In this document: positions 12,669 to 24,200 of the stretch, in pieces
How the letters are laid out: every line of letters starts with the position of its first letter
Position numbering within the stretch: position 1 is the first letter of the stretch
Assembly (NCBI RefSeq): GCF_933775445.1
Contig: NC_065876.1
Coordinates: 3,100,001 to 3,164,000 of the forward strand
DNA from: Argentina anserina
Taxonomy: Eukaryota > Streptophyta > Magnoliopsida > Rosales > Rosaceae
Reading direction: 5' to 3'
DNA length: 64,000 nt
The notes under the pieces: model-generated
Told to the model about the DNA's origin: nothing
Database searches by the model: none
What the model saw: only the letters and a program-made list of their open reading frames with translations
Made by a program: the position numbers and the translations under genes

Positions 12669-12719
12669 GCCCGATATTTTGATGCTCAATTGCTGATCTA
12701 GGAAATCAAGAATAACAAG

Positions 12720-15700
12720 ATGACAGTGAGAAGTGCTCCTGGAACACCAGCTTCGAGAATCGACAAGACACCAGTGACAACACCAGCTTCGAAGATCGAC
12801 AGGACGCCAGTGTCGACTCCAGGAGGGCCGAAAGCAAAGGAGGAGAAGATTGTTGTAACGGTGCGTTTGAGGCCTCTGAGCAAAAGGGAGCAACTGGCAA
12901 AGGACCAAGTTGCTTGGGAATGCGTCGACGATAACACCATTGTATCCAGACCTCAGGACCGCTCAGCTCAACCGGCCTCATTTACATTTGGTACATCAAA
13001 AGCACTTGACTGTGTCTTTTGTTGATGATTTCGTTATTGGTGATGGTTCACATTCGTTTTGTTATGAGTTTCATTGGTTTGTTTTTTCCTGCAGATAAAG
13101 TTTTTGGTCCTAATAGTATAACCGACACTGTATATGAGGAAGGAGTGAAGAACGTAGCCTTGTCTTCTTTGATGGGAATCAATGGTACGTCGCAGTGATC
13201 CTTTGACAGATATATTATGTGTGTTCTCTTGTTCATGAATTGAAATATGTCTTTTGTGGCAATGCAGCTACTATATTTGCTTATGGACAAACTAGCAGTG
13301 GGAAGACATACACAATGCGAGGAATTACAGAGAAAGCTGTCATTGATATCTACAACCATATCATGAATGTAAGCTACTCAAAACTATATTTATTTGCAAA
13401 AGGATGTTTTGCTGTGATGCTTGATAAAAGACATGTGTGCTTAAGAACCTTTGGAAGTTATTGAAGAGATTGTAGCTTAGCTTGAAAACTGCTCTGGTGA
13501 TGTTATGGTGTTACTGCAGACTCCAGAGAGAGATTTTACAATCAAAATTTCCGGACTTGAAATATACAATGAGAATGTCAAGGACCTGTTGAATTCGGAA
13601 TCTGGTCGTAATCTAAAGCTTCTAGATGATCCAGAGGTACCAACTTAACAAATTCATGTTTTGACCCAGTGTTTTCTTTCTTTGACCTTCACTTATATTC
13701 AAGTATTTTCCTGAATTCAGAAAGGTACTGTGGTTGAGAAGCTGGTGGAGGAAACTGCAAGCGATGATCAGCACTTGAGACATTTAATCAGCATTTGTGA
13801 AGGTATTCCTAAATCTGTCTTCGGTCAATTTGTTTCATGTTCCAATCAAAATATTGGAATTAGGGCATTCCTATATTAACGCATTCCTTGTTTTTGTTTA
13901 GCTCAAAGACAAGTTGGTGAGACAGCTTTAAATGATAATAGCTCACGCTCACATCAGATAATAAGGCTGGTTAGTTCATTGATCATATTATCTATGATGT
14001 TTGTGATTTGATTACATATTTATTTTTGCTCTGACAAGAGGTTTCTCCCCCAGACAATTGAAAGTACTCTCCGTGAAAATTCAGATTGCGTGAGATCTTT
14101 TGTTGCAAGCCTGGTAAAGATAAACCAAAACTTTTTCTGCAACTAACCAAGTTGATTTGGTTATTGCTTTATTGCTTTTTTTGTTATTAACTGTGAACAA
14201 TAATGTTTTGCAGAACTTTGTAGATCTGGCTGGAAGTGAACGAGCTTCACAGACACATGCAGATGGTGCTAGGCTAAGGGAAGGTTGCCATATCAACCTT
14301 AGCTTGATGACACTTACAACTGTTATCAGAAAGCTCAGGTCAGAATCCATAGTTCTATACATTTTCCTATTTTGTCATTCCATAAGCTGAACAGGAAATT
14401 GCAGCACTCATTGGCTTATCCTAAGTAGCTAAATTATTGAGACATATACCATATAGTAGTTTCTCCCTAACCTATGTTAATTGTATCGGTTTTGCAGTGT
14501 TGGAAAAAAAAGTGGTCATATACCCTACAGAGACTCAAAGCTCACTCGCATATTGCAGCATTCTCTTGGTGGGAACGCACGCACTGCTATCATATGTACC
14601 TTGAGTCCAGCAATGAGTCATCTTGAACAATCTCGGAATACTCTTTTCTTTGCTACCAGGGCAAAGGAAGTCACGAATAATGCACGCGTGAACATGGTAA
14701 TTATTTATTATTGCTCATCCAAATCTTCCGGTTTTCAATTTTAAGCTGAGAACTTAAAAGCTAAATATATACCTATTTTCTGCTAGGTTGTTTCGGACAA
14801 GCAACTAGTGAAACATTTGCAGAAGGAAGTAGCTAGGCTGGAAGCCGAGCTGCGTGCCCCTGCCACCCCAGATCCATTGTGTGAAAAAGATGTGAAAATT
14901 CAGCAGGTAATAAACTGCCCGTAAAGGTTCTTTCCTTCTTTTTTCTTTTCATTTTTATGTATATAATAACATGTATGGTTATCGCCAGATGGAAATGGAA
15001 ATTGAAGAATTGAAACGTCAGAGAGATCTCGCTCAGTCTCAAGTAATTGAACTATGTCAAAAGCTCAAGGAGGATCCACAGGTCTATATTCCATTCTTCC
15101 TTTTTTTTTGTTATCCTACTCCCCTTCCTCCCCCAAAATATAATTAGAAACGAAATTTCCGGATACTTAATTTGTTACTCCAGGTTTCAAATCTATTGGC
15201 ATTACCCCATACTTCAGTGACTTCAGTGAAGAAGTGTCTCTCCTACACTGATGTCCTATCAACAAAACTTGATGCCAAGGACGTAGGCCGTGGTGATAAA
15301 GCAAGAAATATGAAGTTGAGGCAGTCTATGAGGCAATCATCTGCTGCTCCTTTTACACTCGTGCATGAAATCCGCAAACTTGAGCACCTGCAAGAGCAGC
15401 TCGGAAATGAAGCAAATCGAGCCCTTGAAGTATTACAGAAGGAGGTAGCTTGTCATAGACTGGGCAACCAAGATGCAGCCGAAACAATTGCTAACCTGCA
15501 AGCAGAAATAAGAGAGATGCGTTCAGTAAGATCAGTGCCAAAAGATATTGATGTTGGAAGCGCGGTTGCTACCAACAAAAGTGTCAGTGCTAATCTAAAA
15601 GAGGAGATCACGAGACTTCATTCTCAGGGCAGCACTATTGCAAATCTTGAGGAACAGCTTGAAAGTGTTCAGAAGTCTATAGACAAATTGGTGATGTCTC

Positions 15701-16984
15701 TCCCTAGCAATTTTGAACAATGCAATAGTGAAGCAACCACCAAGTCTAAGAAGGAGTCCAAGAAGAAAAAGTTATCACCTTTGGCCTCAAGCAATACCAA
15801 CCGGCCAAATTTTATCAGATCACCTTGCTCACCTCTATCAGCTTCTCGTCAAGTTGTAGAGTCTGATGAAATTGAAAATAGAGTTCCTGAACATGATGGT
15901 ACTTCTTTCAGTGAGATTCAACCAGAGTCTGAAAGGGGGACACCCACAAAGAGTGAAGATTGTGGAGATGTTTCATCAAAGGAAAACACTCCATATAGGC
16001 ATTCTAGCTCTGTAAACATGAAGAAAATGCAGAAGATGTTCCAAAATGCAGCAGAAGAGAATGTGAGAAGCATAAGAACATATGTAACAGAACTGAAAGA
16101 ACGGGTGGCCAAACTGCAGTACCAAAAGCAGCTTCTAGTCTGCCAGGTATGTCAATACATATCCCTTCCCTCCAGACATGCATATTTTTATGGTAAACTT
16201 CTGAAGAATTCTCAATGCATATATTTCATATTATTGTGTTAGGTATTGGAGCTGGAAGCAAATGAAGCAGCTGGGTATGATGTGGAGAATGATCAAATCA
16301 CATGCGAACCAGAGGAGCCCCAGGTCCCATGGCAAATAACTTTCAAGGATCAAAGGCAGCAAATCATTGAGCTATGGGATTTATGCTATGTCTCCATCAT
16401 TCATAGGACACAGTTTTATTTGTTATTCAAGGGAGATCCAGCTGATCAAATCTATGTGGAAGTGGAGCTCAGGCGATTGACATGGTTACAAGAGCATCTG
16501 GCAGAACTTGGGAATGCTAGCCCTGCTCCTCCTCATGTTGGTGATGAGCCAGCAGTCTCTTTGTCATCAAGGTTTGATATCTTTCTGTTCTCTTTTACAT
16601 CTATTAACCTGTAGTTCAAGATTATAAAATTGCTGTTTTTTTTTTCATTTATCCAGTATCCGAGCACTGAAGCGTGAAAGGGAGTTCCTTGCCAAGAGAG
16701 TAACCTCGCGTTTGAGCCCAGAGGAGAGAGATGCATTGTACATCAAATGGGATGTTCCACTTGAAGGGAAGCATAGGAGAATGCAGTTTGTGAATAAGCT
16801 ATGGATCGATCCTCGTGATGCCAAGCATATACAGGAGAGTGCTGAAATAGTTGCAAAGCTGGTTGGTTTCGGCGAAAGTGGCAACATGCCAAAGGAGATG
16901 TTTGAGCTTAATTTCGCACTTCCATCTGATAGGAGGCCATGGATTATGGGATGGAACCCAATTTCAAACCTTCTAAACTTGTAG
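12720..16984 (+). CDS. NACK1: kinesin NACK1/HINKEL (KIN-7 subfamily)
   Basis: Fourteen exons: 12720–12990, 13095–13184, 13268–13368, 13520–13636, 13721–13802, 13902–13969, 14054–14113, 14214–14338, 14498–14696, 14787–14906, 14989–15081, 15184–16146, 16243–16571, 16657–16984; 981 aa, close to HINKEL. The N-terminus repeats TP(A/V/G) sites next to Lys/Arg, typical CDK targets of NACK1. Motor domain about 37–390: [12 protein letters not shown]-loop GQTSSGKT (127–134), switch I NDNSSRSH (231–238), switch II DLAGSE (267–272), and [20 protein letters not shown] coiled-coil region and the plant-specific NACK C-terminal domain (DUF3490, from about [22 protein letters not shown]) follow. NACK1 carries and activates the NPK1 MAPKKK at the phragmoplast midzone, driving cell-plate expansion. 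All motor motifs look intact. An MSA site upstream supports M-phase expression. Confidence 0.95.
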
Positions 16985-17305
16985 AGTACTTCACATTCTT
17001 TAGATTGCTGCATATGTAAATTGATTTTCGAGTTTTCTTACAAAGTCCTCTCCATCATTGTTGGTGTTGTGACTCACTGATCACACAGTGCATGGTGATG
17101 ATTTGGAATTAGCTCTTGTAATTTTCAAATCTCAATAAAGAATTGATTCATTTCTTAACATCAGTCTCACTGTTTTGATGTCTCTAAATACATCGCAAGT
17201 TCTTGAATCTCTCGTTCTTTTTTTCTTTTTTTCTTTTTCTTTTTTCGTTTGCCCTCTTATCTGAGAGGACATTAGAACAGTAGAGGTAAAGGAAAAAAAG
17301 AAGGT
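16985..17305. other. NACK1 3' UTR and spacer
   Basis: Contains an AATAAAG polyadenylation-like signal near 17135 and a long T-rich tract (17217–17247). That tract lies just past the 3' end of the minus-strand tRNA gene and, read on the minus strand, is not a simple T-run terminator. Confidence 0.4.
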
Positions 17306-17379
17306 TGGCTTCGCCCGGGTTCGAACCGGAGACCTTTAGTGTGTTAGACTGACGTGATAACCAACTACACCACGAAACC
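17306..17379 (-). tRNA. tRNA-Val (anticodon AAC)
   Basis: The minus strand folds into a complete cloverleaf: acceptor GGTTTCG/CGAAGCC, D-arm GTGTAGTTGGTTATCAC, anticodon loop CTAACAC with AAC at 17345–17343, and T-arm TCCGG-TTCGAAC-CCGGG with the B-box. There is no intron, and CCA is not encoded, as expected in plants. The anticodon stem TCAGT/ACTAA contains one C·A mismatch (position 28–42), which is unusual for this tRNA. Confidence 0.9.
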
Positions 17380-18272
17380 ATTTGGTGACGTTTATTGGCA
17401 TATATAGCTAGACAAATATGACTACAGTCAGGACTTCTTATGTATTAATTGGTTGATCACATCTACATATTACATATTAGTTTGTGTTTTATTTTCTCTT
17501 TTATATTACTTTATATTTTGGCATGTTATTTCCCTTATTTTTTTTCATTTGACTTATTTATGTGTTTTAGGTTTTTAAGAGTGAAAAAATCGACAAAGAG
17601 TCTTGAACGAAGGAAGAGAAAATTGACAAGCAAGCAACAATGGTTGCTGGATCTAGTTGAAGCTAAATTGTTGAATTTTGCAACAAAGATTATAGAATGT
17701 TGCGCATTTTTCCTCCAACTCCCAGCATTTCCCAATAGGGTTTTACTCGGAAAATGTTATGATGAAGTTTAGGGGTTTTATGGTTTAGGGAAGGTTTAAA
17801 TTTCTGTCAAAGTTTTCTCCATGTAATGATAATCAAGTTTAGGAGGCAGCATTGTGGCACCAAACACAGAGTGTTGCATTGTGATTAACTAGGTGACTGA
17901 AGAACAGGTAAGCATTGAAAGGCAGGGGCATCCAAAGGAACATGCCCCATTAGATATGTCGGAATTCAAAGTAGTTGTTTGGGGTAGTTAAGCGGCTAGA
18001 AAGAAAATGAAACACAGCCTCTTTTGCTTTCATCGCCCAAACCACAACTTTGTTCCCCAAAACTGACTAATGAGATTCATGGCGGACTTCCCAACCCCAT
18101 TTGATCAAAACCCAACAATCAAAACAAAACCCTTTCTTTGTTACCTCCTTCTCTTCTAACAAGCCCCACCCTCTCTCACTTTTCTTGTATATGTATTAAC
18201 CCTCCTCCTAACATTTTAGACAAATATAGAAACTGTGGGAGAGGAAGCAGGGGAATTCAAGACAGGTTGATC
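17380..18272. other. upstream region of KAS I
   Basis: AT-rich spacer. A short open frame at 17449–17772 has no recognised family. Pyrimidine-rich sequence at about 18115–18200 is probably the KAS I 5' leader. Confidence 0.45.
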
Positions 18273-21200
18273 ATGGCTGCTGTTACTTCTTGTTCTTCTG
18301 GTGTTCTGTTTGGAGCAAGAGAGAATGGAGCTTTTCTGGGACAGTTTGATGGCCTTAGGCAAGTGGAGAAAATGCATATGCCTTTAGCTTCCACCAAGCC
18401 TCACGGACTTGTTTCTACTTCAGGTAACTGTGATGATCCATTAGAATTGTTAATTCAATTTACCTTTAGTTCTTTAAAGAGACTGATCAAAATGGCGTAT
18501 ATGGTCTAGCAGTTTATAAATTCAGATACTTTTAGTACACCAAAGTCATTCTCCTAAATTCGTTTTTGATGTAGGAAAGCAGCAAACTGTGATATATGCT
18601 ACTCGCTATACTATTTGAATGCATACCCCTATGTCTTTTATGGTTTTGCTATGAAGCATAATGTGTTCTCAACTGTGAATCTGGAATTCTGGATATTCAA
18701 ATAAGAAACCCTTCATCAGTGTTAAACTATAACATGTTAGTACTTAGTAGCTAGACAGAGGGGCATTTCTTCATATAATGAAGGTTGAGACTTTTACCTA
18801 ACAGAGGGATAGGCCTTCTGTTACAACATATAATGTGAATCGGATTTGTGTTGGATGCTTACTTCTATGATTGTTTTACATTGAAAACTTTGGGTTCAAA
18901 TTTGTCATCTTTGTGATTTCTTGGGGCCTTACAGTCTAACTGATTTTGACTCAACGGGCATGGTTCTCCAGTTCTAACTGATATTTGCATTCTCAGCACC
19001 AAGATGTAGAACAATCAAGGCCATGGTATCTCCTGCTGTTTCTGCTCCCAAAAGAGAAACTGACCCCAAGAAAAGAACTGTAATAACAGGGCAGGGTCTA
19101 GTCTCAGTTTTTGGAAGTGACATTGATACTTTCTACAACAGACTTCTGGAAGGAGAGAGTGGGATCACTCTTATAGATAGATTTGATGCTTCCAGCTTCT
19201 CGGTTAGATTTGCGGGACAGATTCGTGATTTCTCTTCTAAAGGCTACATTGATGGGAAGAATGATCGACGTCTTGATGATTGCTGGAGATATGGTATAGT
19301 TGCCGGCAAAAGGGCCCTTGAGGATGCCAACCTTGGACCTGAAGCCCTTGAATCTGTCAGTCACATTTATATCACTTTTCTACTTCTCACACATTGTAAC
19401 ATAGTGCACTTAATCTAAATGACTTGTGATATATATGCTTAACAGATGGACAAAACAAGGATTGGTTGCATAGTTGGGACAGGTATGGGAGGTTTAACAG
19501 CTTTCAGTGCCGGAGTGGAGTCCCTTGTTCAAAAGGGTTACAAGAAGATTAGTCCATTTTTCATTCCTTACTCCATTACCAACATGGGATCAGCATTGTT
19601 AGCAATAGATACCGGGTTGATGGGACCAAATTACTCCATCTCTACAGCTTGTGCCACTGCAAATTACTGCTTCTATGCAGCTGCAAACCACATTAGAAGG
19701 GGTGAAGCAGATATCATGGTAGTTGGAGGGACTGAGGCAGCAGTCATGCCTGTTGGTGTTGGAGGTTTCATTGCTTGCCGGGCCTTGTCTCAGAGAAATG
19801 ATGAACCCCACAGAGCTTCAAGACCATGGGACAAAAATCGTGATGGTTTTGTTATGGGAGAAGGCGCTGGTGTTCTGGTAATTGTAAAATAATGTATTTA
19901 GTCCTAACTCTAAAAAAGTGAAAGAGTGTATCTTTGTTTCTGATATGCATTATACCTCGGCTGTCTTTCGTATGTTGCACTAGGTTATGGAGAGCTTGGA
20001 GAGTGCATTGAAAAGAGGAGCACCTATAATTGCTGAGTACTTGGGAGGCGCTGTAACATGTGATGCTCATCACATGACAGATCCTAGATCAGATGGACTT
20101 GGAGTGTCATCTTGCATAACCAAGAGTTTAGATGATGCTGGTGTTTCTCCGGAAGAGGTAACCGCATCTATGTGAAGCTAAAGAAGCATGTCATCTATGG
20201 CTATTCTAGATTCTGATCTAATGTGGTGATTATAATTCACAGGTGAACTATGTGAATGCTCATGCAACATCCACACTAGCAGGAGATTTGGCTGAGTTTA
20301 ATGCCATCAAAAAGGTCTTTGGGAAGAACACATCCGAGATGAAGATCAACGGAACCAAGGCAAGGCACCCAAATTTCATTCACATATATAATCTTAATGA
20401 AATTGTTTCTGTTTGAACATAGTAGCATACTTGAACGCTGATATTTATGTAATAACCCTAAATTTTAAACAATGTTAGTTTGATTTGGAATTCTATAAAA
20501 TTTCGAATGTTATTAGAATGAACGTATTTGGTTGCAACGTTAGTAAACGAGAAACGGAAACGTTCTCGGAACGTTTAAATTGAAAAACGTTACATTTCCG
20601 TAACGTTTATATCGACTTTTATTTCGTCGATCGGTTGCGAAAACTTCCTTCACGAAAGTTGTAGAGCTCGTCGATACGAGTGCGTGGACATGTGACGCGT
20701 CCAAATCGGACGACGTACGTGAAAGTTATTAACGTCGGAAGTTAGTTTCCGATTTGGAAACTAGTATAAATAGAACATTTATGAGATTAGGGTTTCCATA
20801 ATTGGAAACCCTCTCTCTCCCATTCAGCCCGCCTCCCTCTCTCTTTCTCTCTCTCTCTCTCTCCCCCTCACGATACTCCCTCACGAAACCGTCGATCTCT
20901 CTCCCCGATCGCCGCCACCCCGCGTCCGTGAGCCACACCGCCGGCACTACAAGCGTCGCACGACCTCCAGCAGTCGACCCCGAGGTCGACGCACTGCCTC
21001 TCGCCGTCGTGGAGTCGCGTTGCACGTCACCGAGCCAAGACCGACTGTTTCAAGCTCATCGGCGATTCCCCGGTGCTTCCACGGCGTGATAGAGGTAAGG
21101 GTTGTGAAATTGAATGGGTTGTGATGTTGTTGTGTTGATTTTGGGAGGTTTTTGTTGTGAATCGGAGGTAGATGGAGGAGAAGGATACCGCCGCCTAGAG

Positions 21201-24200
21201 GCGGCGCGTGAGAGAGTAGGGGGCAAGCCATGGGTGGTCGGAGACCGTGGGGAAGTAGAGGAGGAAGAGAGGGTGGTTTTGGAGGCGGCGGTGGCGTCAC
21301 ACGCTCCGTGGTTAGCCTCGGCGCGTGGGCCCCACGCGCGGCCGGCCGGAGGTGGCGCGTGTGCCACACGCGCCGCCGTGTGAGGCGGTGTAAATAGTTT
21401 CGACTGAAAGGGTATTTTGGTAATTTACTGTGTAACGGTAAATGTAAATGTAAATTTTATTTACGTATGGTAAATGTAATTAAGTTTTACCTACGGTAAA
21501 TGTAATTATAATTTACTTTCAGTAAATGTAAAAAGTAAATTGTAAAAAGGGTAATTTAGTAAATTTTTATTTACTGAATTTGTATTTACATTAAATCGTA
21601 CGTATACGTACAGAAATACGTATTTAATATTTATACGTACAGAAATACGTATTAATATTTATACGTACAGAAATACGTATTTAATATTTATACGTACAGT
21701 AATACGTATTTAATATTTATACGTACAGAAATACGTATTAATATTTATACGTACAGAAATACGTATTAATATTTATACGTACAGAAATACGTATTAATAT
21801 TTATACGTACAGAAATACGTATTTAATATTTATACGTACAGAAATACGTATTTAATATTTATACGTACAGAAATACGTATTAATTGAGTATTGTACAGTA
21901 ACCGTGAATAGTGAACAGTGAACAGTAACTTCGTATAAACCAAAATTGCTGAACAGTAACCGATTATTACTGTTTCGGCATTTAAAGGTTTACGAAACGA
22001 TTCTAAATGCTGGTTTTTATCTTTTTAAGGTGATCGCTAAATCGAGGAAAGGGAGTATCATCGGAAATTGAGGATTTACGCTCAAGTCAATAAGGTGAGT
22101 AAAATCTCACTGAATTACGAATCTACCCTCGCGGTGATTCAACATTTTTGCAAGTGTGTTTATTTAATGAATTACAACATGTATATAACTTAGTGGACTA
22201 CGTATATATATAGTATAATGGTAATAAATACATATATATATATAGTTCATTAAATTACATACTGTTATTAATTCATTAAAAATAGTCATTTCGGTGACAG
22301 AAAAATGGTGCATGTGTGATTTTAATGGTACGATATGATGTGAGATTATCGTACGTAATTTTTCAGGTGTTTATGAAATATGACATGTATATGATATAGT
22401 GGACTATGTATATATTGTATAAATGGTAAATAAATACAAATATATATAGTTTGCTATATAATATACTGTTATGATTTTTATATGATATATTGTGAAAGTT
22501 TTAAAACGTACAATATGATGAGTGATTATTGTACATGATTTTATCACGGAAAATGTGAAATATTGTGATTTGTCTTCGGACGTGATGTGTGGTACAATAT
22601 GATGTGAGATTATTGTACATGTGAGGCAAGTCGGAACCTAGCCTTTGGCCGGGCGAAAGTTACGATACAGTTAGAGCTCTAGTCTGTCTGCCATAGTACT
22701 GCATGAGGTAACGGGTGGTTATCTGATCATGGGTACTCAGCTTGTTTTGGATGTTGGGTGGCGGGTGGTTACCCAACATCAGCGGTATACTAAGTGAGGG
22801 GTAACAGATGTGTACCAGCGCTCATTAGTTACCATTTTGTGAAAGTATTAGAGTAACCAGATGGGTTGCTCGTTTTCTCATGATTTTCATTATACTGTGT
22901 TGATGTGGAGTTGTGCCTTTTATGAGACGAGAGTTATTTTCATATTTTACTCATACGAGCTGTAAAGCTTACCGGGTTTGTGTTGCAATCCCGGTGCACC
23001 AATTTCAATGGTGTAGGGGATACTTCCGCAGGTGCTGAGTAGTGGTGATTGAGTGACGACTCCGAAGACTCGAAGTCGATCGCATCCAGTCGTGGTGAGG
23101 TTCCAGCGTGGATTTTGTGTGAGATTTGGTGTGATTTTATTTGTGAGGTTGTTGTGAGGATTATACAATTCCATTTGTTATATGTTGAATTATCATTTGG
23201 GTTTGTAATAATCGGCTTGACTGAGTTATATTTTAAACTCAGATGTGATCCGCTGCGACATTAAAATGATTTCGATTTCATTGAGATTATTTTGTGTTTA
23301 ACGATTTTAAGATTTTGAGTTTTTAAGCTCGAAATTTTGGGGTCGTTACAGTTGGTATCAGAGCCTAAGTGCGTATTTGGCGATTATCAATATCATCCGG
23401 GAGCGATGATCCGACTGCAGGCGGGCCCCCATCACATGCTCCTCGGTATTGATATGTCGTCGGGTACGCGAGAGTGTTTTAGGAGCCATACCTAATGGTT
23501 TGGTCCTCCGAGATGTATCGTGATGATACTTCGATGATTCATCATATCCTGAAATTTCATGTTAATACCTATTGAATCTGTTTTAGTTGAATTCGAGATT
23601 TCACAAGTGTTGACTAAGTGTTTCGTTGTTTGAAGGTGATGAACGGTGACAAGGGCCGAGGACAGGGCCGAGGACGGGCGAGAGGACGTGGTCGAGGCAG
23701 GACCGCGGGCCGAGTCCGCAACGTGGAGAACCTTTACGAGGAGGCTGCTCCACAGGTAGAGCGGGTAGGCCGAGGTCGAGGTAGGGCCACAGGTCGAGTC
23801 CGCAACGTGGAGAACCTCTACGAGGAGGCTGCGCCGCAGGAGGAGCAGGATGAGCCAGCTCCTGCGGTTAGAGATGACGGCCGAGTGTTGAAGCTGATCA
23901 AGGATATTAGTGCACTGTCAGCTCCGACATTTCATGGGGGACTAGATCATATGGTAGCTGACCATTGGATCGAGGGTATGGAGACGTATTTTGAGATGAT
24001 AGAGTGCACAGAGATTGAGAAGAGAAAGATAGCTACATTCTTTCTCAAGGGTGAGGCTCTAGATTGGTGGAAGAGCATGAGACAGATTGTGGATGTGTCT
24101 ACATTCACATGGGGAGATTTCACCACCATATTCCAGGAGAAGTATTTCCCAGCCTCAGTACAGGAGGACTTAGAGTTGGAGTTTCTGGCATTGGTACAGG

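Larger units (their letters stand above)
20448..23350 (+). repeat. 5' LTR of the gypsy element
   Basis: Starts TGTAATAACCC and ends GTCGTTACA. It contains a TATAAATA box at 20765–20772, a CT microsatellite near 20838–20862, a GC-rich block, a tandem array at 21600–21880, an AT-rich region with a duplicated ~200-bp unit and three GTAC-bounded motifs. At 2.9 kb it is a long LTR. The open frames inside it are not convincing genes. Confidence 0.95.

Noticed and set aside
17184..17381. Minus-strand 65-codon frame
   Set aside because: It runs through the tRNA-Val gene.
20802..21383. Pro/Ser- and Arg-rich open frames inside the LTRs (also 28526–29107 and 61944–62529)
   Set aside because: They overlap on both strands of the GC-rich LTR leader, resemble no family, and the solo LTR copies do not keep them.
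21600..21880. Possible CRISPR-like array
   Set aside because: Units are contiguous tandem repeats without unique spacers, inside a plant LTR.
22947..23264. Short LTR open frames on both strands beginning in the CTCGAAGTCGATCG region
   Set aside because: Identical in both LTRs because the LTRs are identical, but short, overlapping and without family resemblance; treated as non-coding LTR.
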